Shown here: in pieces, positions 15,352 through 24,139 of the stretch | How the letters are laid out: each line of letters begins with the position of its first letter | Position numbering within the stretch: the first letter of the stretch is position 1 | NCBI GenBank assembly: GCA_002842935.1 | Contig: PHEM01000001.1 | Span: 1 to 38,662, forward strand | Reading direction: 5' to 3' | Origin: Alphaproteobacteria bacterium HGW-Alphaproteobacteria-13 | GTDB taxonomy: Bacteria; Pseudomonadota; Alphaproteobacteria; Sphingomonadales; Sphingomonadaceae | Length of the DNA: 38,662 bases | Notes under the pieces: generated by a model | The model's input: only the letters and a program-made list of their open reading frames with translations | Database searches by the model: none | Told to the model about the DNA's origin: nothing | Program-made: the position numbers and the translations under genes

Positions 15352-16800
15352 TCAGGGCCGCAAACCTTGCGCCGACAAGGCGCGGGAAAAGTTGAGGGAG
15401 GCCGCCATTCCCGGCGCCATCCGTGTCTGCAGGGTGCTTTCGATCATCATCGCGCGATCGACGATTTCGAACGTCCGCGTAACGCGCTGGTTCACCGTGC
15501 TTTCGCGCTCGAACAACCGCTGCCGGACACGCGCGAGCTGCTCGTTGAACTGCCGAAGGTTCTCCGAGTCAGCCTGATTGCTGTTGTTCGACTGGCCTGC
15601 AGCAACTTGGTCGAGCATCCGCTGGACGATCGAATTGAGAAGATCGATCGCGGTGACCTCCGCCAGCGAATTCAGCTCGCCCGGTGAGAGGTTGAAGCCG
15701 GATGCCGCCTGCACGGCGACAACCTTATAGAGCGGGATGCTGGCGACACCGAGAAGGTTCTTCTCTTCCGTGGTCAGCGCCGCATTGGTGCGAACCTTAT
15801 CGCTCATCGACTGGATGAGAGCGGCAACGCGCGGTCGGAGCGCCGTCCCTCCCAGCGCTGGGATGGTGCGCTTGCCAGGGCTGAGGCATTTATCGGTTTC
15901 GTCGCAGCCGAGGACGTCGATCGCCTTGTCGCCATCTAGGAGCGCATCAAGGATCGCAGGATCGCCCTCGCCGCGGTAAATGATCGGCAGCGGATCATTG
16001 TCGGAGGGCCGCTTGCCGACGACGATCGTCCCGGTCAGCGTCATCACCAATTCACGCATCTGACGATCGGCGCTCTCGAGCGGCGATTGCTTGATCATGT
16101 CCCAGGCATAATTCTTCGGGCCCGGGGTCATTGCCGCCAGCGAAGGATCCGTGTTGGAATTGATCGTCGACGATCTTTCGCCACCGTTGCCGCATCCCCG
16201 GCGCGACTTTGCCCAGTCCGAGAACCGACCGGCAGACGTGCCGATCGACTGGCAGATGCGGTCTTCGGCCGCATCGACCTTCGGCCATACCGCGCCGACG
16301 GCGGCGGCAGCCGCTTCGCAGCTCTGCATGTTGAACTGGTTCACCTTGTTGGCAATGTCCTGAAGCTGATCCATCACCCCGCCGATTTGCGGGCTGATGC
16401 TGTCGATCGCGAGCTTGAACGCGAAGCCGATCGCGTTGTTGGCGATCGCCTTCAGGTTCGCGACGAACTCAGACATATTGATGAACGAGAACGAACCTGA
16501 GAAAATATCGATACCGCCACAGCCGGCGCGAACCTTCGGAAGCTGAATGTTCGCAGGATAGACGCTCTTCTGTGGGAAACGCGCCCAGACCGAGCCCAGC
16601 GAATAATAGCCGGCGGACTGACCCTGATAGGCGGTCGCGCCGGTCGCATTCGCCGACGCACCCATATCGTTGAAGAAATCGCTCATTTCGTCGCCAACGC
16701 CAGCCTGTGCCGGCGCGGCGGCCACCGACAAGGCGATCACGCCGATGCCAATGCGCGAGACTGCCACGCGGATCCGCGCGATGAATGTGATTCCGGTCAT
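15352..16800 (-). CDS. traH: Conjugal pilus assembly protein TraH
   Basis: The 482-residue protein starts with a signal peptide (residues 1-33, ending AAPAQA) and fits TraH over its length (F TraH is 458 aa). TraH is a periplasmic, outer-membrane-associated pilus assembly factor. Recognisable blocks are the N-terminal GVGDEMSDFFNDMG, the glycine-rich RAGCGGIDIFSGSFSFIN, and a C-terminal coiled coil (about residues 385-440). Several cysteines probably form disulfides. Its ATG shares one base with the traF stop (TGATG). Confidence 0.95.
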   Translation of the reverse strand: MTGITFIARIRVAVSRIGIGVIALSVAAAPAQAGVGDEMSDFFNDMGASANATGATAYQGQSAGYYSLGSVWARFPQKSVYPANIQLPKVRAGCGGIDIFSGSFSFINMSEFVANLKAIANNAIGFAFKLAIDSISPQIGGVMDQLQDIANKVNQFNMQSCEAAAAAVGAVWPKVDAAEDRICQSIGTSAGRFSDWAKSRRGCGNGGERSSTINSNTDPSLAAMTPGPKNYAWDMIKQSPLESADRQMRELVMTLTGTIVVGKRPSDNDPLPIIYRGEGDPAILDALLDGDKAIDVLGCDETDKCLSPGKRTIPALGGTALRPRVAALIQSMSDKVRTNAALTTEEKNLLGVASIPLYKVVAVQAASGFNLSPGELNSLAEVTAIDLLNSIVQRMLDQVAAGQSNNSNQADSENLRQFNEQLARVRQRLFERESTVNQRVTRTFEIVDRAMMIESTLQTRMAPGMAASLNFSRALSAQGLRP

Positions 16801-17660
16801 CAGAAGTCGCTCCCAACTTTGGTGCTCGTGAGCGTGAAAATGCGTTCGGTGATTTCGTCGGCCGACAGGATGCCGGTGCCGATCGGGATGGGGCGCCGGT
16901 TGACGGTGTCATAGAGGACGAGCGCCGGCGTTGCCTTCGAGGTCAGCCCCATCTTGGCGTGTTGACCGACGTCGACGACGTAATTCGGAAACACGCCGTT
17001 CGGACCACCGTCCATCGACACAGCGACGACATTGAAACCGCTGCTAGTCGCAAGCGACTTCAGGATCGGAGCGAAAATGTCGCACGCACCGCAGCTCTGC
17101 GCGTAGAAATAGAAAATCCCATAGCGGCGCGACAGATTGCGAAGCGCCGCTTCCTGTTCGGCTTTGCGGTTATCGATCCATGCTCGTTTCGCGAGCGTCG
17201 ATACCGGACGCTGCAGCGTGTAATCCAGTTCAGGATTCTGCCACATCGTTCGCTGCCAGACGTCGGAGAATGTCGACGCGCGATCGAGCTGCTCGCGCTG
17301 GAAGCGAATATAGGCAGTAACATTCTGCTCCGAGGGCTCGAGAATCGCGCGTGCTTTCAACTCATCGAGCTGCTTGCTGATCGCCGCTAGGCGTTCGCTC
17401 GCGGCGGTAGAAGCAACTGCCGATGCCGGTTTGGCACTCGGCCGCGGTTTCGGCTTGTCACAGTAGAACCAGGTGCCGAGTTTCCGGGCGCCGCAGTAGA
17501 AGTCTTGATTGGGAGATTCGTCTGTCGCATCCGACTGAGGCCCTTCAGCCGAGGATTGCGACTCACCCGAATCGGGGTGAGATTGTGCGTGGAGGGGAGT
17601 GCCCGCGGCGACAAAGATAGCGCCGACAAATGCAGTTGCGTTACGGATCGCCGTCCTCAT
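16800..17660 (-). CDS. traF: Conjugal pilus assembly protein TraF, thioredoxin fold
   Basis: A 286-residue periplasmic protein with a signal peptide (about residues 1-25). It has the N-terminal FYCGARKLGTWFYCDKPKP segment typical of TraF, a helical middle, and a C-terminal thioredoxin-like domain. That domain contains a CxxC motif (SCGACD, about residues 187-192) and the cis-proline region (TPALVLYD). F TraF has the same fold but lacks a CxxC, whereas F TrbB has one, so this protein may also act as a redox enzyme. The gene starts within the end of the preceding winged-helix-like gene (20-base overlap). Confidence 0.93.
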   Translation of the reverse strand: MRTAIRNATAFVGAIFVAAGTPLHAQSHPDSGESQSSAEGPQSDATDESPNQDFYCGARKLGTWFYCDKPKPRPSAKPASAVASTAASERLAAISKQLDELKARAILEPSEQNVTAYIRFQREQLDRASTFSDVWQRTMWQNPELDYTLQRPVSTLAKRAWIDNRKAEQEAALRNLSRRYGIFYFYAQSCGACDIFAPILKSLATSSGFNVVAVSMDGGPNGVFPNYVVDVGQHAKMGLTSKATPALVLYDTVNRRPIPIGTGILSADEITERIFTLTSTKVGSDF

Positions 17661-18042
17661 TTTTCTCCTCCATATTGGTAAGTCCGCTCCGGATGGACCA
17701 CATCACGGCTTTGGTGAGCGGGGATTTGTGCATATCGAGCACCTCCCGCCCGAGCGGGGTGGTTTGAAATGAGCCCTCCGCATCCACCGAGAGCCATTCC
17801 TTTTCGATCATCGGCTTGCAGATATCCGCCAACTCTTGCGGATTGATTCCAAACCAGTTTTGCATCGACAGCATGATTTCGTCGGGCGGCACGGGAAGAT
17901 CTCCGCCCGCCCGCAACAGCAAACCTAGTTGCAGACTGTTGACGTCGGGCCAGTGCCCCGGCGCCATTATGATGCGCTCGACCCGCTCGAGATGCGCCTT
18001 GCGCTCCTCGGGGCTCAAGCGATCGAACTCGTCCTTGTCCAT
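17641..18042 (-). CDS. Winged-helix-like protein A (133 aa)
   Basis: The start at 18042 is chosen because GGGAG lies 9 bases upstream; the ATG at 18051 directly abuts that site. The product of 133 residues has the same length as its neighbour at 18076-18477. They share a pattern: WPDV or FPDV, P(P/A)DEI with two residues varying, WF or FF, then MIEKEWL or LVEKGWL, TTPLG or ATTLG, and EVL. The end of this block (helix, turn, strand with xEKxWL and TxLGxEVL) looks like a winged helix-turn-helix. No F plasmid equivalent is known to me. Cytoplasmic; function unknown. Confidence 0.7.
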   Translation of the reverse strand: MDKDEFDRLSPEERKAHLERVERIIMAPGHWPDVNSLQLGLLLRAGGDLPVPPDEIMLSMQNWFGINPQELADICKPMIEKEWLSVDAEGSFQTTPLGREVLDMHKSPLTKAVMWSIRSGLTNMEEKNEDGDP

Positions 18043-18075
18043 GCGCGGCATCTCCCTTGCTGGCCTCGCAGACGA

Positions 18076-18477
18076 TCATCTGTCCGGCCTCCCTTTCGCC
18101 ATGCTGACCAAGTCAGCCGAAAAGTCGGCTAGCCTGAACGAGCCGCCGATGCGCGCTAAAACTTCGTGCCCTAAGGTCGTCGCCTGGAGTTTCCAGCGAT
18201 CTCCCTGCCAGCCCAGCCAGCCCTTTTCGACGAGGCTATCAACGAGCTCGGCAAGGTCGAGCATCGTCAGCGGCGGCGAAAAAAATCCGTCGACCAAATA
18301 CTTGATCTCATCCGCCTCCAGCGGCTGGTCACCGCTGCACAGCTTCAGGACGGTCCACTCATGGACCATGACGTCCGGAAAATCCGAACGCTCTGCAACC
18401 ACGGCGCGCAGCGACCGCGGTGGATTATTTGCCGGTGAAGGCTCAGTGTTGGCCCTGATCGGCGTGGAGTCGGTCAT
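18076..18477 (-). CDS. Winged-helix-like protein B (133 aa)
   Basis: ATG at 18477 is preceded by GGGAGGG with a 10-base spacer; the ATG at 18501 has no such site. The protein is 133 residues and is a likely paralogue of protein A. Shared blocks are FPDV, ADEIKY, SLVEKGWLGW and TTLGHEVL at similar spacing. The first 35 residues are a polar, Pro/Asn-rich tail. The gene lies 4 bases after the traN stop. The tandem pair probably arose by duplication within the operon. A DNA-binding or regulatory role is inferred from the winged-helix look only. Confidence 0.7.
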   Translation of the reverse strand: MTDSTPIRANTEPSPANNPPRSLRAVVAERSDFPDVMVHEWTVLKLCSGDQPLEADEIKYLVDGFFSPPLTMLDLAELVDSLVEKGWLGWQGDRWKLQATTLGHEVLARIGGSFRLADFSADLVSMAKGRPDR

Positions 18478-18481
18478 CCTG

Positions 18482-21400
18482 TCAATTCCCTCCCGGTCCA
18501 TGCTGCTTGTAATAGGCGTCGATCTTCGCCTGAATGTCGCTCGCCATCTGCGCTTCGTCGGGCAGTTTCACGGCCTCGAGAAAATCCGCGTAGATATCCG
18601 AGAAGTCCATTTTGCTGAGGTCGAGGCGAGAAAATTCCTCGACGGTGAAGCCTTTGCACTGCTCCTCCTTCGGCTTGTCCCAGGGCTTGTTGATTTGCGG
18701 CCGCCCCTGCTCCTGCAGGATGCGCGTCAGCTTCGACTCAAAGCAGCAATATGCCTTCCGCTTCGTCTGGCAGACGCCAAGGAAGCTCGACGAACAATAG
18801 CTGCCGATCGAGACGCAAAGCCCAAGGCGATCCTTCACATCGAGCTGCTTTTCTTCATTCGAACACAGGAACGTCGTCAGGAACTGGGTAGCGACGCCTG
18901 CCAGCGCCGCCGGACCGCCGCTCAGTCCAGCCCATGCCGCCGCGGCGGCAACCCCGCCCGAGAACAAACCCGACACCTTGCCAGCGCAGCAATTGACCAG
19001 ACCGAATACGGGCTTGTGGCACGTCTCGCGCGTGCCTTTGAACAGGCCTAACGTGTCGGGATCGAATTCCTTGCCGACCTGGTCGATCGCGCCCATCGCA
19101 ACGAGAGCATCCTTGAACTCGTTCGACGCTTCGTCCTCGATCTCGCTGCAGCTCCCGTTGATGCAATACATCGAACCGCCGCAGACATATTCCTTCACGT
19201 CGGTCGGAGGAGAATTCGGGATCGGACATTTGAACGTCCGCTCCATGACCTTGCAGGGGCCGTTCGGCTCCTCGTCGAGACACGTATCCCGAACATGGCT
19301 ACATTTCGGATTGGCCTCGAGCTCGGCGCACTCGCTCTGGCCCGCACTCTCGCCATAGCAGGTGCCATTTTGCTCGGTCGCGCCCGGAGGGCAAACCATC
19401 GTGACCGTCGCCGGCAGCGACAACGTCATCGAACACGTCGTTCCCGAAAGCGTATAGTTCGCGGGGCAGCTATAATTGGGCTGTGCCGGATAGGTCTTGG
19501 TGCAAGTGGTTCCCGACAGGGTGAAGTCCGTCGGGCAGCTATAATTCGGCGTCGCCGGCTGCGTTTCCGTCTTGCTGCACATATTGCCGCTGAGGCTGTA
19601 CCCCGACGGGCAGGAATAGATCGGCGTCGCGGGCTGGGAGAGCACCGACCGACACTTGTCGCCCTGGACCTGCCAACCCGACGGACAGCTATAGGTCACG
19701 TCCGCCGGCTGCGCGAGATCGATCGTGCAGACCGACCCCGACAGAGAACCGCCATTCGGGCAGCTGTAGGTGACCGTTGCGCTCGACTCTTCGGTCCGCG
19801 AACAGGTCGTACCGGACAGGTTATAGCCGGAAGGACAATAATAGACTGGGCTCGCAGCCGTCGACGTGACGATCGTGCACGTCGTTCCGTTCAAGGTGCC
19901 CCCATTAGGGCAGGTATGCGTCACTGTTGCCGGTAGCGAGCTGCTCGTATTGCAGATGTTGCCCGCAAGCGTGCCGCCACTCGGACAGCTATAGGTAATC
20001 GTCGCGGGGCTGCTTGAGCTCGTTTGGCATGTCGTGCCGTTAAGCGTTCCTCCGTTCGGGCAGCTATAGGAGACCGTGCCGGGAGTTGCCGACACCATCG
20101 TGCACATCGAGCCTTCGACGACATAGGCGCCGGGGCAGGTGTAATTGACTTTCGGGTGGAAGAAGCACTTCGTCCCCGAATAGCCCTGAGCCTTGCCTTC
20201 CTTGTAGAATCCGATCCAGCCGGTGGGACAGGTTTTCCCTGTTTTCGCCATGCCGCAATAGGGCGCGCCCTCGAAGGTATAGAGATCCATCGGAATCGCC
20301 CAGCCACTGCACTGGTAGACAGGCGTGCCCGGGGTCTGCGATGTCGTCATGCAGTTCGTGCCGTTCAGCGTCCCACCGTTGGGGCAGCTATAGCTGGCGG
20401 TGGCCGCATAGCTTCCCGAGGTGACGCATTCGGTCCCCTGCAGCGTGCCTCCATTCGGACAGCTGTAATTGGGGGTCGCGCCATAGCTCCCTGTCGCGGT
20501 GCACGTCGTCCCCGACAGCGTATAGCCCGACGGGCAGCTATAGTTCGGGACCGCGGTGTAGGTTCCCGTCTGCGTGCATGTCGTGCCGTTGAGGTCGTAG
20601 CCTGCAGGACAGGTATAATAGACGTCTGCCGGCTGCGAGAGCGTGCGCGAACAGGTAGTGCCCGAGAGGCTATAGCCCGCAGGGCAGCTATAGCTGGCGG
20701 TAGCTGCATAGGTCGACTTCGACCGGCAGGTCGTCCCCTCGAGAACATATCCTGCCGGGCAGTTGTAATTGGGCGTCGCCGATTGCTCGAGGGTCCGAAC
20801 GCACCGATCACCTTCGAGCATATAGTCAGCCGGGCAGCTGTAGCCCGTGATGACCGCCGGCTCGGTCGTGGTGCGAACGCAATTCGTCCCCTGCAGCGAA
20901 AAACCCGCGGGACAGCTATGGCTCGACACCGAAGCGGGCTGAGTGACCACGCACGTCGTGCCCTGCAGGACGCCGCCGTCCGGACAGGTGTAGGTAACGT
21001 CCGCAGGCTGCGTCAGTGTTTTCGAGCAAGTCCGGCCAACGAGCGTATAGCCATCGGGGCAGCTTAATTCCTCGACGCGATCGGGCGTCGTAACGGTTAC
21101 GCCGACATCGCAGGTCGCGTCGTAATAGTCCTGCTTTTCGCCGACTTTGACCTCCTCGCAGGTTCCCGGCGTATTGCTGATGTTTTCGCCGAGCTCGGAG
21201 CTCCCGGCGTTTTCGTTGATCTCCTCGCCCTTCTTGATGATGTCCTCGAACGATGCCGGGTCGACGGTTGCACGATTTGCATCGGCGCCCATCATGACTT
21301 CCCAGGCCTCATTCCCGACGGCGCTGCCGCCGGCTGAGTTCAACGCGCCATCATCGCTGCCAAAGAGATTCGATAGGTCGCTCGGCGCGGTGGAATAGCC

Positions 21401-21658
21401 CGGGATCACATCGCCGTTGACTTCCTGATCCGGAATTGAGGCCGCGCCTTCCTTGCCCGACTTCGCGAACGCTTCGCCGTCTTTCTGCGCAGACGTGATG
21501 TCGCCGGACGGAGTGGTTTGCGCCCGAACGACGGGCATCGGACCGACGACCATCGAAAGCGCTGCCGCGATCGCGACCATCGAGCGGCTGAGGCGACGGC
21601 CGAGACCGACGGTTCCGGCGCCCTGGTCAGTCCCGGCGCCATTCAGAGCATCGATCAT
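18482..21658 (-). CDS. traN: Mating-pair stabilisation protein TraN, repeat-expanded
   Basis: TraN is an outer-membrane, cysteine-rich protein that stabilises mating pairs and, in enterobacterial plasmids, recognises recipient outer-membrane proteins. This one has 1058 residues against 602 in F. After a signal peptide (about residues 1-46) and an N-terminal domain (to about 195) comes a run of about 21 repeats of roughly 23-24 residues with the consensus YSCPxGYxLxGTTC. The run is interrupted once (about residues 445-510) by a different cysteine-rich insert. A conserved C-terminal TraN domain with many cysteines follows (about 770-1058). Its ATG overlaps the trbC stop (ATGA). The repeats imply many disulfides, fitting the dsbC gene upstream. 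Confidence 0.92.
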   Translation of the reverse strand: MIDALNGAGTDQGAGTVGLGRRLSRSMVAIAAALSMVVGPMPVVRAQTTPSGDITSAQKDGEAFAKSGKEGAASIPDQEVNGDVIPGYSTAPSDLSNLFGSDDGALNSAGGSAVGNEAWEVMMGADANRATVDPASFEDIIKKGEEINENAGSSELGENISNTPGTCEEVKVGEKQDYYDATCDVGVTVTTPDRVEELSCPDGYTLVGRTCSKTLTQPADVTYTCPDGGVLQGTTCVVTQPASVSSHSCPAGFSLQGTNCVRTTTEPAVITGYSCPADYMLEGDRCVRTLEQSATPNYNCPAGYVLEGTTCRSKSTYAATASYSCPAGYSLSGTTCSRTLSQPADVYYTCPAGYDLNGTTCTQTGTYTAVPNYSCPSGYTLSGTTCTATGSYGATPNYSCPNGGTLQGTECVTSGSYAATASYSCPNGGTLNGTNCMTTSQTPGTPVYQCSGWAIPMDLYTFEGAPYCGMAKTGKTCPTGWIGFYKEGKAQGYSGTKCFFHPKVNYTCPGAYVVEGSMCTMVSATPGTVSYSCPNGGTLNGTTCQTSSSSPATITYSCPSGGTLAGNICNTSSSLPATVTHTCPNGGTLNGTTCTIVTSTAASPVYYCPSGYNLSGTTCSRTEESSATVTYSCPNGGSLSGSVCTIDLAQPADVTYSCPSGWQVQGDKCRSVLSQPATPIYSCPSGYSLSGNMCSKTETQPATPNYSCPTDFTLSGTTCTKTYPAQPNYSCPANYTLSGTTCSMTLSLPATVTMVCPPGATEQNGTCYGESAGQSECAELEANPKCSHVRDTCLDEEPNGPCKVMERTFKCPIPNSPPTDVKEYVCGGSMYCINGSCSEIEDEASNEFKDALVAMGAIDQVGKEFDPDTLGLFKGTRETCHKPVFGLVNCCAGKVSGLFSGGVAAAAAWAGLSGGPAALAGVATQFLTTFLCSNEEKQLDVKDRLGLCVSIGSYCSSSFLGVCQTKRKAYCCFESKLTRILQEQGRPQINKPWDKPKEEQCKGFTVEEFSRLDLSKMDFSDIYADFLEAVKLPDEAQMASDIQAKIDAYYKQHGPGGN
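19355..21067 (-). repeat. Tandem cysteine-repeat region inside traN
   Basis: About 21 imperfect copies of a unit of roughly 70 bases, each encoding two cysteines 11 residues apart (Cys-Pro ... Gly-x-x-Cys). Neighbouring copies are alike at the DNA level, so the array could gain or lose units by recombination. A unique segment at about 20110-20325 splits it into 10 and 11 copies. Confidence 0.85.
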
Positions 21659-22425
21659 GACCCCTGTCCTCTCTTCAGACGCGACAGTGCCTGGCCCGCG
21701 ATCGCCGACCCGGGGCCACGCCCATCAACAAAGGTCTCCAGTGCATATTCGAGCGGTACGTTTCCGGTCATCCGGTCAAAGGGCGGAACCGTCGTTCGGC
21801 AGTCGAAGCCGTCGCACAGCTCGAAATCGGAAGTGACGACGACGATCGCCGGCACGGCCGTCACATCGAACGCACGGAACAGTCGCGGGTCGATCCCGAT
21901 GCTTCCATAGGCGTCCTGGTTATCGACCACCTTCATGATGCCCTGCTGAAAGGCTTTCATGGAGTTGCCGGGGAACCCGTTGAAGACAACAGTGCCGCCA
22001 GCCTTCGCGGTATCGCGAATGAGCTTCTTCAAACTCTGTTCCGGCATCGACAACGACGCGAAGACGATGAGCTGGGGCGCGCCCTTGTCGCTCGCCTCGA
22101 GATCGGTCGACGCGGCAAGCATTTGGTCGAAATCGATCGGACCCGTTGGTCCGCCGCCAAGCACACCTTTGTTCTCAGCCAGATTGCGGGTACCGGCATC
22201 GGCCGCATCCTTCGCTTCTGCTCGCATCTCATCACCGCGGCGCGAGACCTCACGGATGAGGGCCTCCGCATCCGCATCGGCTGCTTCACCGCGACCAATA
22301 ATCTGCTGGATGTCGAGACCCTCGACGTTCTGCGCGAGCGCAATGCCGCCACCGCAAACCGACAGGATCGCGGCACCGGCAAAGAACTTCCCTTTTCCGG
22401 AAAGGTTTTTCAAAGGACGCAGCAA
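21655..22425 (-). CDS. trbC: Conjugal pilus assembly protein TrbC (F-type)
   Basis: The likely start is TTG at 22425. It follows GGAGGAAGCGAAA on the minus strand (a strong ribosome binding site within the end of traU), and the reading upstream of it is out-of-frame traU sequence. The 256-residue product has a signal peptide (LSVCGGGIALAQ). It also has a helical charged region (about residues 35-85) and the TrbC-F domain (PQLIVFASLSMPEQSLKKL, GGTVVFNGFPGNS, then AVPAIVVV), which is related to thioredoxin folds. In F, TrbC works with TraW and TraU in pilus assembly and extension. It overlaps traU by 16 bases. Confidence 0.92.
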   Translation of the reverse strand: MLRPLKNLSGKGKFFAGAAILSVCGGGIALAQNVEGLDIQQIIGRGEAADADAEALIREVSRRGDEMRAEAKDAADAGTRNLAENKGVLGGGPTGPIDFDQMLAASTDLEASDKGAPQLIVFASLSMPEQSLKKLIRDTAKAGGTVVFNGFPGNSMKAFQQGIMKVVDNQDAYGSIGIDPRLFRAFDVTAVPAIVVVTSDFELCDGFDCRTTVPPFDRMTGNVPLEYALETFVDGRGPGSAIAGQALSRLKRGQGS

Positions 22426-23474
22426 TTTCGCTTCCTCCAAACAAGATAGCCCATGTCTTCGCCAACGGCGGGATAGGTGTTGCCGGATCCCGGCTTCATG
22501 TCGGAGGCGCCGATCGGCGGGCAGGCCCAGCGGCCCTTCACCATCGGCGACGGCACCGTGGCCTGGAACCGATATTGCTGCTTCTTCATAATCGGCATGA
22601 TGTATTTGCCGCAGAGCCCCTTCTTGCCCATCGTCCCCCACGCGATACCTTGCCGATGAAGCTTGAAGGCGAAGCGCGACAGCGCGAGCCGGCTCGACTG
22701 GACGTGGCCGATGTGCGCGGAGATGTTTCCGTTCATCGGATACATCGGCCCGAGGCAGCCAGCGCACCAGAAGAGCGGGTCGAGCGGAAGCTTACCGGTG
22801 GCGGCTCCACAGTCTGCCGCGCACGCAGTTTGCGCGAGCGGATTGGCGAAGAGCGCGACTTCCGGATTGATCAGTGCCGTCAGCGTATCATCCTGCCAGA
22901 GCGGGTCGATTTCGGTGACATAGGCGATATCGAATGACGACTGCTCGAGGCAGGCAACGTCCGTCAGGAGCTCCATCCAGTAGAGCAGCGGATAGACATA
23001 CCAGTGGACATGCCATTTCGCGCCGCGATCATGTCCGTCGACGCTTGTCGCAGCGCGGCCGTGGCCGATATTGAACCCGGGCGAGATCTTCTTGCCGCCG
23101 AGGCTCGCAAAGCACCACGGCTTCATCGTGACATCCGCGAGGCGGACCGGCTCCCAAAAGCCCATCGCCACGCCAATGCGCGGTAAAGGCGAGCCGCACG
23201 CACAGATCGGGAGATCGGGATTGTCCGTGTCGGGACGATCAGACGGCATGATCTTCAAGCCACCCACCGACAACGGAAACAGGCAGGACCAGCAGACGTC
23301 CGTGATCGGGTTCACGAATTTGCCCGTGCACTTCCCCGGGGTCCCGTCGATCCCCGCCGCCCCAGCGGTTGCCGGAGCAAGGATTGCGAAGGTCAGCGCC
23401 GCGAGCGCGGCGCGAACGGACGTGCGAGCGGCACTGACGACACCGCCGACAGATTTGGAGAGGCGGGAGCTCAT
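22410..23474 (-). CDS. traU: Conjugal pilus assembly protein TraU
   Basis: The 354-residue protein (F TraU is 330 aa) has a signal peptide (about residues 1-40, ending ATAGA). It contains conserved TraU blocks: CTGKFVNPITDVCWSCLFP, CACGSPLPRIGV, FWEPVRL and FWCAGCLGPMYP. It is rich in cysteines, as TraU is, and acts in the periplasm in pilus assembly and DNA transfer with TraW and TrbC. Its start overlaps the traW stop by ATGA. Confidence 0.95.
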   Translation of the reverse strand: MSSRLSKSVGGVVSAARTSVRAALAALTFAILAPATAGAAGIDGTPGKCTGKFVNPITDVCWSCLFPLSVGGLKIMPSDRPDTDNPDLPICACGSPLPRIGVAMGFWEPVRLADVTMKPWCFASLGGKKISPGFNIGHGRAATSVDGHDRGAKWHVHWYVYPLLYWMELLTDVACLEQSSFDIAYVTEIDPLWQDDTLTALINPEVALFANPLAQTACAADCGAATGKLPLDPLFWCAGCLGPMYPMNGNISAHIGHVQSSRLALSRFAFKLHRQGIAWGTMGKKGLCGKYIMPIMKKQQYRFQATVPSPMVKGRWACPPIGASDMKPGSGNTYPAVGEDMGYLVWRKRNCCVL

Positions 23475-24139
23475 TTGCGCCCCACACCGAGCGGGATTTC
23501 AGAAACCCGCATCGTCTTCCCATTCGGTTCGACCACCGCCGGCACCGCTCGGATCCCGAAGCGGCCGACAAGAAACCCGCCTTGGTCGAAATAAAAGCGG
23601 CGCTGATGCGCTGTCATTGCGTCGAGCGGCGCACCCTTGACCATGATGAGCTTGGCCCCGCGGTCATCGAACCGGCGAAGAGCCCAGTTGACCTGGTCGC
23701 GATCATCGCCGTCGATGAACACCAGCTTTTGACGGATCGTCACGAAATCCAGAGGATTCACGCGCTGGCCCGCGCGCGCGATCACATTGCCCTTATTGTC
23801 GAGAATATCCTTGTCGACCTGCATTGTGGGGTCGAAGATCCAGCTCCGCTCGCGAACGGCAAGTGCAATGCCGGCGACCGGTCGGGGACGGCGGACGCCG
23901 GCTTCCGTGCGTCGCGTGAGCTCCGCATTCATCCGATCGATGCCGCCGCTCGCCTCAAGCGTGCGAAGCTTCTGCTCGATCGTGCGCAGAAGATCGGGCT
24001 CGGAAATCCGGAACACCGCACCCTGTTGACCATAATCTTTCGCGCTGGCGCTCGGCATATTTACAACGAGAGCGAACGGCACAAGCGCGGCGCCCAACGC
24101 GGCGTGGCGACGGGCGGCGCGCGTCATAGCAGCGACCAT
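23471..24139 (-). CDS. traW: Conjugal pilus assembly protein TraW
   Basis: TraW is a periplasmic pilus assembly protein. The 222-residue reading has a signal peptide (ending NMPSASA). The TraW domain follows with DYGQQGAVFRISEPDLL, RSWIFDPTM, NVIARAGQRVNPLDFV, LVFIDGDD and the C-terminal AVPAVVEPNG. ATG at 24139 has GGAG 7 bases upstream; ATG at 24127, which overlaps the preceding stop by ATGA, is a fair alternative and gives 4 residues fewer. The stop overlaps the traU start. Confidence 0.92.
   Translation of the reverse strand: MVAAMTRAARRHAALGAALVPFALVVNMPSASAKDYGQQGAVFRISEPDLLRTIEQKLRTLEASGGIDRMNAELTRRTEAGVRRPRPVAGIALAVRERSWIFDPTMQVDKDILDNKGNVIARAGQRVNPLDFVTIRQKLVFIDGDDRDQVNWALRRFDDRGAKLIMVKGAPLDAMTAHQRRFYFDQGGFLVGRFGIRAVPAVVEPNGKTMRVSEIPLGVGRK

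Noticed and set aside
19355..21067. Regular repeats that could be mistaken for a CRISPR array
   Set aside because: The units are in frame, encode Cys-x11-Cys protein repeats inside traN, vary throughout, and have no unique spacers or cas genes nearby.
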